Assembly: GCA_964655195.1 (NCBI GenBank)
Contig: CAZZLK010000030.1
Location: 1-12,610 of the forward strand
Reading direction: 5' to 3'
Origin: DUMJ01 sp964655195
Lineage (GTDB): Bacteria > DUMJ01
Length of the DNA stretch: 12,610 nucleotides
The stretch's first letter is position 1, and each line of letters begins with the position of its first letter. Of this stretch, positions 1-6,509 are shown one piece after another. Under the pieces are notes generated by a model that was not told where the DNA came from, did no database searches, and saw nothing but the letters and a program-made list of their open reading frames with translations. Made by a program: the position numbers and the translations under genes.

Positions 1-1013
1 CCTGTTGTTTCTATTTCTCCTAGTCCCAGTACTGCATCAAAGAATTCTTTTAGTTCTATGGCAATCGTATCTGTGATGCCACTGGGGAATAATTTCTCCT
101 TCTCCTCGACAGAGAGGTTATTAATAAATTCCTTTTCTAAATCCTCAATAGATTTTCTTTCATCTCCTATGTATACACCATCATTCCATACTATACATCC
201 TTTATCTCCATAAATGGCACGAAGATTAATCTTTTTCCCGGGGGCGGAGTTTGTGAGGACCCAATTACCTATTACACCATTTTCAAATCTAAGTAATGCC
301 ATTGTAGTATCTTCAACGGTTATCTCTACAGGATCTGTTAAACGATCTTTATCTCTAAATCTGATAGGATTATACGTCTTGGAGATGGCATAGAGTTCTT
401 CGACCTCTCCGATATGATATCTAAAAAGATCAGCAAAATGAACCCCTCCATCAAGGGTCCATCCTCCACCGGCTAACTCCTTATGGTCTCTCCAGCCCCA
501 GTACCATAATCTTTCAAATATATCTTCCCAATAGAGCATCCTTAATTTTCCTATCATACCCTCTTTAATAGCCCAATTTATAGCCCTTTCTGAAGGGGCA
601 CGTCTATAGTTTTCTGCCACCTGAAGTATACATCCATTCTTCTCTGCAGAATCTAATATCTTATGAGCGGTTCTGATGGTAATAGCCAGGGGTTTCTCTA
701 TAGTGATATGTTTCTTTGCCTCTAGACATTTTATGGCTATATCGTGATGTTCTTTATGCACTGTACATATATCTACCGCCTGAAGCTGTGCTTCTAGAGA
801 AAGCATCTCTTCTACATCTGTGTATATAGCAGGCTTATATCCCTGAAATGAAGAAATTCCTTCTGACATCCTTTCAGCCCTTGTTTCGTCTATGTCGCAT
901 ACAGCTATTATCTCAAATGTCCTTATACCATTTTCCCAGAGGAGCTTTAGTCCTCTTACGTGGGCATTAGCAATACCACCGCATCCTATAATCGCAGTCT
1001 TTACACTATTCAT
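1..1013 (-). CDS. Gfo/Idh/MocA family NAD(P)-dependent oxidoreductase (partial, C-terminus off window)
   Basis: Reading the minus strand from an ATG at 1013 gives 337 uninterrupted codons to the window edge. The N-terminus is a Rossmann fold (residues 5-15, GCGGIA glycine-rich loop). The family EKP motif is at residues 106-108, and the substrate-domain signature LDGGVHFAD is at 187-195, with candidate catalytic His192 and Asp195. Members of this family oxidise or reduce sugars, inositols and their derivatives with NAD(P), in the cytoplasm. The exact substrate cannot be read from sequence. An AGGAGG site lies just upstream of the ATG, which fixes the start. The gene diverges from the toxin-antitoxin remnant and is read leftwards. 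About 340-400 residues is usual for the family, so only the last part is missing. The family call is secure; the substrate is unknown. Confidence 0.95.
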   Translation of the reverse strand, partial: MNSVKTAIIGCGGIANAHVRGLKLLWENGIRTFEIIAVCDIDETRAERMSEGISSFQGYKPAIYTDVEEMLSLEAQLQAVDICTVHKEHHDIAIKCLEAKKHITIEKPLAITIRTAHKILDSAEKNGCILQVAENYRRAPSERAINWAIKEGMIGKLRMLYWEDIFERLWYWGWRDHKELAGGGWTLDGGVHFADLFRYHIGEVEELYAISKTYNPIRFRDKDRLTDPVEITVEDTTMALLRFENGVIGNWVLTNSAPGKKINLRAIYGDKGCIVWNDGVYIGDERKSIEDLEKEFINNLSVEEKEKLFPSGITDTIAIELKEFFDAVLGLGEIETT

Positions 1014-1056
1014 CTGATTCTTCCTCCTTTTATAGTCCTATTAAACTTTATCTTTG

Positions 1057-1080
1057 AAGCCCAGCTCTCAATCTGGACTT
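1057..1080 (-). promoter_or_regulatory. Imperfect inverted repeat in the Gfo/Idh leader (possible operator or hairpin)
   Basis: The arms AAGCCCAG (1057-1064) and CTGGACTT (1073-1080) match in 7 of 8 positions around an 8 nt centre. The repeat lies between the predicted -10 and the ribosome binding site. It could be a repressor operator or an RNA hairpin. No T-run follows it on the transcribed strand, so it is not an intrinsic terminator. Function is inferred only from position. Confidence 0.3.
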
Positions 1081-1086
1081 ATCTAT

Positions 1087-1114
1087 ACTTTATCCCTTTT
1101 TCTATATCTGTCAA
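1087..1114 (-). promoter_or_regulatory. Predicted sigma-70 promoter of the Gfo/Idh gene
   Basis: On the minus strand a perfect -35 hexamer TTGACA (1109-1114) is followed, after 16 bp, by TAAAGT (1087-1092, 4 of 6 to consensus). This would give a leader of about 65-70 nt before the ATG at 1013. The leader contains an imperfect inverted repeat (1057-1080). The prediction is by motif only; a TATAGA 21 bp from the -35 is a poorer alternative. Confidence 0.5.
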
Positions 1115-1159
1115 GAGAACACGTGCTATTAGGGTTATTTTTTAAGAGTCGTCACCTTG

Positions 1160-1188
1160 TTGAATTTTTATTTAAAAGCTTTTATACT
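1160..1188 (+). promoter_or_regulatory. Predicted promoter of the degraded antitoxin-toxin module
   Basis: TTGAAT (1160-1165) and TATACT (1183-1188) are separated by exactly 17 bp and lie 38 bp before the GTG start at 1227. An AGAGGTGAG Shine-Dalgarno site sits at 1215-1223. The promoter and ribosome site therefore look intact although the genes they serve are broken. Confidence 0.5.
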
Positions 1189-1226
1189 ATATAAAGTAAG
1201 ATATTCCAATTGTAAGAGGTGAGAAA

Positions 1227-1526
1227 GTGAAAGTCATTAAAGATAAATATATTGTTAGGCTAAGCAGTAAGGGGTAACTTGTTCTACCTAAAAGGATAAG
1301 AGAAGAGATGAAGCTAAACCCTGGAGATATTTTAATACTTAAGAAGGACCAGGATGGGACTTGGAAGATGGAAAAGGGAGAGATATTAGTTTTCAGAGAA
1401 TTCTCTCAGAGACTACAAGAAGAGGCAGAGAAGAGAGGTTATACAGAGGAAGAGCTAGCGAAAGACGTTGAAGAAGCTAGAGAAGAGATATTTAATACGA
1501 TCTATAATGCAAAAGGTAGCAATTGA
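1227..1526 (+). pseudogene. AbrB/SpoVT-type antitoxin (VapB-like) interrupted by an in-frame TAA
   Basis: From a GTG at 1227, preceded by AGAGGTGAG, the frame reads a SpoVT-AbrB DNA-binding domain: VRLSSKG, then TAA at 1275-1277 (codon 17), then LVLPKRIREEMKLNPGD. In intact relatives this segment reads SSKGQxxxPKxIRxxLxxxxGD, so TAA replaces the conserved Gln; a single CAA-to-TAA change would explain it. The frame continues open to a TGA at 1524-1526, with an acidic/basic helical tail of the kind that masks a toxin partner. It overlaps the PIN-toxin remnant starting at 1507, the usual antitoxin-toxin order. An ATG at 1308 could start a 72-codon product, but that lacks the N-terminal strand of the swapped-hairpin fold and is unlikely to bind DNA normally. 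A sequencing error at 1275 or stop readthrough are the alternatives. Confidence 0.8.
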
Positions 1527-1593
1527 TACGAATATTCTTCTAGCTATGATCATCTTTCCAGAAGATAAACAGGGAAGGTTAACTATGGCATAG
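1507..1593 (+). pseudogene. Truncated PIN-domain toxin (VapC-like) remnant
   Basis: An ATG at 1507, overlapping the antitoxin end by 20 nt, opens MQKVAIDTNILLAMIIFPED and stops at TAG 1591-1593 after 28 codons. The VAIDTNILL stretch is the first strand of PIN-domain ribonucleases and holds the first metal-binding Asp (residue 7, D-T-N). PIN toxins run about 120-140 residues, so the rest, including the other acidic active-site residues, is missing. The sequence from 1594 to about 1670 shows no convincing PIN continuation in any plus-strand frame, which suggests deletion or heavy decay up to the tRNA genes. No active nuclease is expected. Confidence 0.7.
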
Positions 1594-1648
1594 GATTAAA
1601 ACATTTGCCTTAACTGAATGTCTTAGCTTCTGTGCCTTCTGCATCCTA

Positions 1649-1677
1649 TTGCTTTTTGAGGAATATTGTGCTAGTAT
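1649..1677 (+). promoter_or_regulatory. Predicted promoter of the tRNA-Cys/tRNA-Val pair
   Basis: TTGCTT (1649-1654) lies 17 bp before TAGTAT (1672-1677). The latter carries an upstream TGC, making an extended -10. Transcription would begin near 1684, about 7 nt before the tRNA-Cys 5' end. A nearby TATAGT (1675-1680 or 1682-1687) could serve instead but has poorer spacing. Confidence 0.4.
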
Positions 1678-1690
1678 AGTTTATAGTTGA

Positions 1691-1767
1691 GGGGACGTAG
1701 CCAAGCGGATTAAGGCGGCGGATTGCAAATCCGCTATTCCTCGGTTCGAATCCGGGCGTCCCCTCCA
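1691..1767 (+). tRNA. tRNA-Cys (anticodon GCA)
   Basis: A full cloverleaf can be drawn. The acceptor stem GGGGACG (1691-1697) pairs with CGTCCCC (1757-1763). The D arm is GCC/GGC (1700-1716). The anticodon stem GCGGA/TCCGC encloses TTGCAAA with anticodon GCA at 1725-1727. The variable loop is 5 nt, and the T arm CTCGG-TTCGAAT-CCGGG covers 1740-1756. The discriminator base is T (1764), the identity base typical of tRNA-Cys. The 3' CCA is encoded at 1765-1767. The mature body without CCA is 74 nt. Confidence 0.97.
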
Positions 1768-1773
1768 GAAAGT

Positions 1774-1848
1774 GGGCGGTTAGTTCAGCGGGAGAACGCT
1801 TCGTTGACACCGAAGAGGCCAGTGGTTCAACTCCACTACCGCCCACCA
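1774..1848 (+). tRNA. tRNA-Val (anticodon GAC)
   Basis: The acceptor stem GGGCGGT (1774-1780) pairs with ACCGCCC (1838-1844). The D arm is GTTC/GAAC. The anticodon stem CTTCG/CGAAG (1799-1815) holds TTGACAC with anticodon GAC at 1806-1808. The T arm is AGTGG-TTCAACT-CCACT. The discriminator is A (1845) and CCA is encoded at 1846-1848. It follows tRNA-Cys after only 6 nt, so the two are presumably one transcript. Six Ts follow directly (1849-1854). Confidence 0.97.
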
Positions 1849-1854
1849 TTTTTT
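1849..1854 (+). terminator. T-run directly after tRNA-Val (possible transcript end)
   Basis: Six Ts follow the encoded CCA without a gap. A GC-rich folded tRNA followed by a T-run can act like an intrinsic terminator, and the thyX promoter begins 3 bp later. There is no dedicated hairpin, so this is tentative. Confidence 0.25.
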
Positions 1855-1855
1855 A

Positions 1856-1864
1856 TGTTATAAT
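1856..1864 (+). promoter_or_regulatory. Extended -10 promoter of thyX, predicted leaderless transcript
   Basis: TGT-TATAAT (1856-1864) is a consensus extended -10 element. It ends 6 nt before the thyX ATG at 1871, so the transcription start should fall on or within a base or two of the A of the start codon. There is no Shine-Dalgarno site between it and the ATG. No -35 is recognisable at the right distance, where the end of tRNA-Val lies. Confidence 0.65.
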
Positions 1865-1870
1865 ACCTCT

Positions 1871-2527
1871 ATGGAAGTAAGACTTTTATCCTACACACCT
1901 GAACCAGATAGAGTGGTTGCTCTTTCTGCAAGGTTATGCTATAGCAGGATTAATATCTCTGAGCTATCTGAAAGGCTCACCGAGGAAAAGATCAGAGAAT
2001 TGTTAGATAGACTTAAGAGATCTGGACACCTCTCTCCATTTGAACATGCCAGTTTTACTTTTGGTATAGAGGGTATATCCAGAGTTACATCACATCAGTT
2101 AGTCAGACACAGGATAGCAAGCTATTCACAGCAGAGTCAGAGATATGTCAAAATGTCAAATACTGATTTTGTTATTCCCCCATCAATTAAGAAGAATGAG
2201 TCTGCATTAGAACTTTTATTAAGCGTAAACGAACTTGCCAAGACGACATACAATAGACTTATCGAGTTAGGTATTCCAGAAGAGGATGCAAGGTATGTCT
2301 TACCTCAGGGAATCACCACCAAGATCATCGTTACTATGAATGCCAGAGAGCTGTTACACTTCTTTAATCTTAGATGCTGTCTCAGGGCACAGTGGGAGAT
2401 ACGGATAATGGCTAACCTTATGCTTAAAGAGGTCAAGAAAGTTGCCCCTGTTATATTTGAGAAGGCTGGTCCTTTCTGTTTTAGTGGCCCCTGTCCGGAG
2501 GAAGGTCCTTGCCCACTAAAAAGATAA
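1871..2527 (+). CDS. thyX: Flavin-dependent thymidylate synthase ThyX
   Basis: The 218-residue product methylates dUMP to dTMP using 5,10-methylene-tetrahydrofolate, FAD and NADPH, in the cytoplasm. The ThyX signature RHRxxSxxxxSxR is intact at residues 79-91 (R79, H80, R81, S84, S89, R91). The downstream NARELLHFFNLR (157-168) and AQWEIR (173-178) segments are also typical. The length is normal for the family. The C-terminus ends in a Cys-rich tail (C203, C208, C214), and a CC pair lies at 169-170. The ATG at 1871 is chosen because it matches the family N-terminus, although it has no Shine-Dalgarno site and is predicted to be leaderless. The last 19 nt overlap the next gene. No thyA-type synthase is present in the window. 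Confidence 0.97.
   Translation: MEVRLLSYTPEPDRVVALSARLCYSRINISELSERLTEEKIRELLDRLKRSGHLSPFEHASFTFGIEGISRVTSHQLVRHRIASYSQQSQRYVKMSNTDFVIPPSIKKNESALELLLSVNELAKTTYNRLIELGIPEEDARYVLPQGITTKIIVTMNARELLHFFNLRCCLRAQWEIRIMANLMLKEVKKVAPVIFEKAGPFCFSGPCPEEGPCPLKR
2497..2505 (+). promoter_or_regulatory. Ribosome binding site supporting the TTG start of the DUF3006 gene
   Basis: GGAGGAAGG inside the end of thyX lies just before TTG at 2509, with GGAGG 7 nt away. It is the strongest argument for the TTG start, because the first in-frame ATG (2557) would cut away the first strands of the domain. Confidence 0.7.
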
Positions 2528-2748
2528 GACTTGTTATAGATAGATTCGAAGGAGATATGGTGGTACTGGTAAACGATATAACCATTGTTATCCCCAGGTT
2601 TCTTCTACCAATGGAGGCAAAAGAGGGAGATGCTGTCTTTGTTGAACTGGAAGTCGATAGTGAAGAGACAGAGAGACTTAAAAAGGATGTAAAGGATAAA
2701 CTTGATAGACTTAGAAAGAAAGAAGATAAAGGGGATATCTGGTTGTGA
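2509..2748 (+). CDS. DUF3006 domain protein
   Basis: A 79-residue protein starting at TTG 2509. The N-terminal half, RLVIDRFEGDMVVLVN followed by a short beta-rich stretch, is the DUF3006 pattern. The C-terminal third is a charged, probably helical or coiled segment rich in Lys, Glu and Asp. No signal peptide or membrane segment is visible, so it is probably cytoplasmic. Its biochemical role is unknown. In other bacteria DUF3006 genes are often placed beside ComEC-like metallo-beta-lactamase proteins, as here. It overlaps thyX by 19 nt and the MBL gene by 4 nt, so the three are probably translationally coupled. Confidence 0.85.
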   Translation: MPTKKIRLVIDRFEGDMVVLVNDITIVIPRFLLPMEAKEGDAVFVELEVDSEETERLKKDVKDKLDRLRKKEDKGDIWL

Positions 2749-3677
2749 GAAGGATTAGAAACACCGTAGCAATTATTACTGTACTATTTGTCTTTTTAAT
2801 AGGCTTAGGATTATCTGATAATAATGTAAGGGATTTATTCTTTGGTAGAGCCCTTTTGTTCAATGCTGATATAAGGGTCTTTATCCTTGATGTAGGGCAG
2901 GGCGATAGCATTCTGATAAAAGCCTTCAACAGGAACATCTTGATAGATGCCGGTCCAGATAAAAATCTCTCTGCTAATAAACTGGGATCTTTTGGAGTAA
3001 AGGGGCTCAATCTGGTGATAGCTACCCATCCACACAGTGATCATATAGGAGGTATGGTTGAGGTAATTAAGAGGTATAATCCCGAATACTATATAGACCC
3101 AGGTATCCCACATACATCAAAGATATATAGGACACTCCTTGATCTAATAGAGGAGAAAAAGATAAGATATATAGCTCCTAATGGACAGACTATTCACATC
3201 CATTCTGCAGAACTATACATCTTTCCTATACCGGATAAGGTTACCAGTATCAATAACGGGTCTGTTGTGAGCAGATTATCGTATAAAGATTTTACTATGT
3301 TATTTCTGGGAGATGCCGAGTTAGAAGAACAGTCGTTTCTTATTAAGACTAATCGGGAGAAGTTAAAGAGTAGAGTGGTTAAGATATCTCATCATGGCTC
3401 TAACACAGGAACCGATCAGAGACTTATAGATGTTGTAAAGCCAGAGTCTGCTGTCATATCGGTGGGAAAGGATAATCCCTACGGTCATCCACATAGAGAA
3501 GTGATGGAACTTTTAAAAAAGAATAATATAAGAATATATAGAACTGATAGAGATGGAACAGTTGCAGTACTCTCTGATGGTGACCAGTACAAGGTACTTA
3601 GAGAAAGGGGGTCTCTGGGAGAAAGGTTTGCGTTTATTATACTTCAGTTAAAAGAGTTGGTATCAGGAGGTTTATAG
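2745..3677 (+). CDS. ComEC-like metallo-beta-lactamase-fold protein, membrane-anchored or secreted
   Basis: The 310-residue product starts at GTG 2745, overlapping the previous stop, with AAGGGG upstream. Residues 7-23 are a single hydrophobic segment after a basic start (a signal peptide or anchor), so the domain probably acts outside the membrane. The core begins FILDVGQGDSILI (47-59), typical of the ComEC/Rec2 C-terminal domain. Metal-binding residues are visible: HPHSDH at 95-100 (HxHxDH), D190 in GDAE, and H216-H217 in SHHGSNT. The likely C-terminal GHPH is at 247-250. In ComEC this domain is thought to be a nuclease that degrades one strand of incoming DNA. Here it is free-standing without the ComEC channel, so an uptake role is inference. 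Other phosphodiesterase or hydrolase activities are possible. Confidence 0.88.
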   Translation: MRRIRNTVAIITVLFVFLIGLGLSDNNVRDLFFGRALLFNADIRVFILDVGQGDSILIKAFNRNILIDAGPDKNLSANKLGSFGVKGLNLVIATHPHSDHIGGMVEVIKRYNPEYYIDPGIPHTSKIYRTLLDLIEEKKIRYIAPNGQTIHIHSAELYIFPIPDKVTSINNGSVVSRLSYKDFTMLFLGDAELEEQSFLIKTNREKLKSRVVKISHHGSNTGTDQRLIDVVKPESAVISVGKDNPYGHPHREVMELLKKNNIRIYRTDRDGTVAVLSDGDQYKVLRERGSLGERFAFIILQLKELVSGGL

Positions 3678-3680
3678 ATT

Positions 3681-4715
3681 ATGAAGCATACCCCTCTTTA
3701 TGAATCCCATAGGGCTTTGGGTTCAAAGTTTGTAGATTTTTTTAACTGGCAGATGCCACTCTACTACACCAGCATAGTGGAAGAGGCTAGATCTACCAGA
3801 TCTAAGGCTGGTATATTTGATGTCTCCCATATGGCTAGATTCCTTATAAAAACTACCTCTTTAGAGCTACTTGATAGGATCTTTACCAATGACCCAAAAA
3901 GGCTTGAATCTGGAAAGTCTCAGTATACCATCATCTGTAATGAGCGAGGCGGGGTAATAGATGATACGGTTCTTATGAGACTTGACGATTCTCAGTTTTT
4001 ACTTATAGCCAATGCATGTAACCATAGTAAGGTATGGGAGTGGTTAAGGCTACACAGTAAGGGAGAAGTTATTATAGATGTTACAGAAGAATTAGCATCT
4101 ATTGCCATACAGGGACCAGAATCTGAAGATCTGGTTGAGAGACTATTTAATATTGATCTTAGTAACTTAAAGAGATTTCATCTGATATTGTTGGATGATG
4201 TCATTATCTCCAGGACCGGATATACCGGAGAGGACGGTTTTGAGATATTTGCTCCTTCTAGATCTATTCTTTCTCTATGGGAAGGAGCTCTATCTCTAGG
4301 TGGTATACCATGTGGTCTGGGGGCTAGAGATATACTCAGGCTTGAGGCAGGGTACTGCCTCTATGGGGATGAGCTGAGTGAAGATGTAGATCCTATTACT
4401 GCTGGACTTGAGAGATTTGTAAAATTGAATGGGAGAAATTTTATAGGCTCAGAAGTCCTTAGAAACATTATTAGGGATGGTGCTAAGGAGAGACTGGTGT
4501 GGTTTAAATTAAAAGAGAAGGTAATTCCAAGGAAGGGTGATGAGATTAGATACCATGGGGTTAAAGCAGGTAGAGTTACCTCGGGAAACTATTCTCCTCT
4601 GTTTGATACCGGAATAGGGATGGGTTACGTAGACTCTAAAGTGGCTAGAGATGGAAACACTATAGAGGTTATCATAAGAAATTCTCCCAGACCTGGAATT
4701 ATATCGAAGAGGTAA
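3681..4715 (+). CDS. gcvT: Glycine cleavage system T protein (aminomethyltransferase)
   Basis: GcvT takes the aminomethyl group from lipoyl-GcvH, releases ammonia and forms 5,10-methylene-tetrahydrofolate. The 344 residues carry the family landmarks. These are EEARSTRSKAGIFDVSHM near residues 34-51, GGVIDD (90-95) with the Asp pair that includes the folate/active-site Asp, N111, RTGYTGEDGFEI (178-189), GLGARDILRLEAGY (212-225) and a C-terminal TSGNYSP. The length is slightly short compared with about 360 residues. AGGAGGT lies 9 nt before the ATG, 3 nt after the previous stop. No gcvH, gcvP or lipoate genes are in the window, so its partners are elsewhere. Its product is the folate cofactor used by ThyX upstream. 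A YgfZ-type paralogue is less likely because the GcvT landmarks are complete. Confidence 0.93.
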   Translation: MKHTPLYESHRALGSKFVDFFNWQMPLYYTSIVEEARSTRSKAGIFDVSHMARFLIKTTSLELLDRIFTNDPKRLESGKSQYTIICNERGGVIDDTVLMRLDDSQFLLIANACNHSKVWEWLRLHSKGEVIIDVTEELASIAIQGPESEDLVERLFNIDLSNLKRFHLILLDDVIISRTGYTGEDGFEIFAPSRSILSLWEGALSLGGIPCGLGARDILRLEAGYCLYGDELSEDVDPITAGLERFVKLNGRNFIGSEVLRNIIRDGAKERLVWFKLKEKVIPRKGDEIRYHGVKAGRVTSGNYSPLFDTGIGMGYVDSKVARDGNTIEVIIRNSPRPGIISKR

Positions 4716-4724
4716 TTTAAACCG

Positions 4725-4733
4725 TGCTATAAT
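4725..4733 (+). promoter_or_regulatory. Extended -10 promoter of dnaG, predicted leaderless transcript
   Basis: TGC-TATAAT (4725-4733) ends 6 nt before the dnaG ATG at 4740, the same geometry as upstream of thyX. The nearest Shine-Dalgarno-like AAGAGGT is at about 4707-4713, too far for initiation at 4740. No -35 is visible in the gcvT end. Confidence 0.65.
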
Positions 4734-4739
4734 ATTAAT

Positions 4740-6509
4740 ATGAGTATCTCTCAGAGAATAAAAGAAAAGATTGATATAGTAGATCTTATCTCCTCTTATG
4801 TCAAACTGACAAGATCTGGGAAGAATTATATAGGACTCTGTCCATTCCATAACGATCATAACCCCTCTTTTACTGTAAGCCCGGAGAAACAGCTATTCTA
4901 CTGTTTCGGGTGTAAAGAAGGGGGAGACGTGATAAAGTTTTTGATGAAGATTGAGCACCTCTCCTATAGAGAGGCTCTTGTTCAGCTTGGTAGACGTGTT
5001 GGGATAGAGATAGACGAAACCGGTGAAGAGAGTAACGGAGGTATCAGAGAATTCTATAAGGTGAATGATCTGGTTACCAGGTACTTCTATTATATACTGA
5101 TGGAGACACAATATGGTAAGACCCCTAGGGAATATCTTGCTAGGAGGGGAATAAAGAAAGAAACTATCGATACCTTTAGACTTGGCTATGCAATAGCTAG
5201 TTGGAATGCGCTACAGAAGTTTCTGGAGAGAAAGGGTATAAGCTTAGAGACACAGGAGATCTTAGGACTTATTATAAACGATAAAGAGACTGGTAAGACC
5301 TATGATAGATTTAGGGACAGGATAATATTTCCTATTATCGATATTACAGGACACACCTTAGGCTTTGGTGGTAGGGTATTGGATGACTCCTTACCTAAAT
5401 ATATAAATACACCGGAGACTCCCATCTTTAGAAAGGGGCAGATCCTCTATGGTTTATACCAGACCAGAGATGAGATAATGAAGAAGGATCAGGCGATAAT
5501 AGTTGAAGGGTATATGGATTGTATATCTCTCTACCAGGCTGGGATAAAGAATGTTGTAGCTTCTATGGGCACTGCCTTTACCAGGGAACAGGGTCTGGCT
5601 CTAAAGAGGATAGCAAAGGACATAGTGATTGCCTTTGATACCGATACTGCTGGTGATCTGGCTGTAATTAGAGGGGCCAATGTATTGAGGGAGGTTGGTT
5701 GTAGTGTAAGGATTGCACGTTGGTCTGTCTTTAAAGACCCGGATGAATTCGTGCGTAATCAGGGTCCCATAGTATTTCTGGATATTATAAATAGGGCTAA
5801 GCCTTTTCTTGACTATATGTTAGACCTACTAATAAACAGATATGACATATCGACGTTAGAAGGGAGGGTTCAGTTTTTCCAGGAGTTCTTTCCGTTGTTG
5901 AGAGCTGAACCCAGGATTTCCGTTCAGAGGGCATATCTTGATAAAATAGCCACTCTTGGTAAGATACCTCCGGAGATTCTGTATAGAGAGTTTGATGTCT
6001 TCTATATATCAAGAAAGAAGGAGTTTGAAGTTACATCTATCTCTGCATTGAGCTGGATGCAGAGGGAAGATATAGATGCATTAAGGGAGAGATTGGAGAG
6101 ACAGCTTCTATTCTTTGCCCTTAATGATGTAAAGTTCCTCAATATAATAAGGCAATTACTCCAACCCGATATATTTACTGTAAAGGAATACAGAGAGATA
6201 TACGAGCGTCTATTACAGTGGGATTTTGATAGTGGTGGATTTGAGACGGAAGATGACAGACTCTCAAGCATAATCGCTCAGATAAACATATCTGAGCAGA
6301 TAGAGTTATCTGAAAATACCCTTTACGAAACTATAAACAGATTAAATGGTATAATATTGCAGAAGAAGAAGGAGGAACTTATAAAAGAGTTAGAATTAGC
6401 AGAGAAAAGTGGAGATGTTGAGAGAACGAAAGAGCTCGCCTCTAAGATTCAGGAGTTAACTAAAGAGATATTTAGTATAGGGGAAAGGAGAATGTCTGTA
6501 AATGGATGA
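4740..6509 (+). CDS. dnaG: DNA primase DnaG
   Basis: Synthesises RNA primers at the replication fork and partners with the replicative helicase DnaB. The 589 residues show an N-terminal CHC2 zinc finger, C34-x2-H37-x17-C55-x2-C58. The catalytic core follows, with YGL..RD-type segments such as DRFRDRIIFPI and TLGFGGRVL. The TOPRIM fold has the catalytic Glu in VEGYMD (E256, D260) and the metal-binding pair in FDTDTAG (D300, D302). The C-terminal helicase-interacting part (from about residue 430) is helical and poorly conserved, as usual. The length is normal. The start is the first ATG at a leaderless promoter and matches the family N-terminus. It overlaps rpoD by 8 nt, the classic dnaG-rpoD arrangement, but no rpsU is found in front. 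Confidence 0.97.
   Translation: MSISQRIKEKIDIVDLISSYVKLTRSGKNYIGLCPFHNDHNPSFTVSPEKQLFYCFGCKEGGDVIKFLMKIEHLSYREALVQLGRRVGIEIDETGEESNGGIREFYKVNDLVTRYFYYILMETQYGKTPREYLARRGIKKETIDTFRLGYAIASWNALQKFLERKGISLETQEILGLIINDKETGKTYDRFRDRIIFPIIDITGHTLGFGGRVLDDSLPKYINTPETPIFRKGQILYGLYQTRDEIMKKDQAIIVEGYMDCISLYQAGIKNVVASMGTAFTREQGLALKRIAKDIVIAFDTDTAGDLAVIRGANVLREVGCSVRIARWSVFKDPDEFVRNQGPIVFLDIINRAKPFLDYMLDLLINRYDISTLEGRVQFFQEFFPLLRAEPRISVQRAYLDKIATLGKIPPEILYREFDVFYISRKKEFEVTSISALSWMQREDIDALRERLERQLLFFALNDVKFLNIIRQLLQPDIFTVKEYREIYERLLQWDFDSGGFETEDDRLSSIIAQINISEQIELSENTLYETINRLNGIILQKKKEELIKELELAEKSGDVERTKELASKIQELTKEIFSIGERRMSVNG

Noticed and set aside
960..1145. Plus-strand 61-codon frame beginning inside the Gfo/Idh gene
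   Set aside because: It lies antisense to the conserved N-terminus, promoter and ribosome site of the oxidoreductase and resembles no known protein.
1275..1277. Programmed recoding of the in-frame TAA (readthrough)
   Set aside because: There is no visible downstream stimulatory structure, and TAA is the least leaky stop. With the partner toxin also truncated, decay is simpler. Selenocysteine would need TGA.
1646..1849. Minus-strand 67-codon frame over the tRNA pair
   Set aside because: It is the reverse complement of two perfect tRNA genes; the open frame is incidental.
4509..4859. Minus-strand 116-codon frame across the gcvT/dnaG junction
   Set aside because: It is antisense to two well-identified genes and to the dnaG promoter, with no ribosome site or family resemblance.
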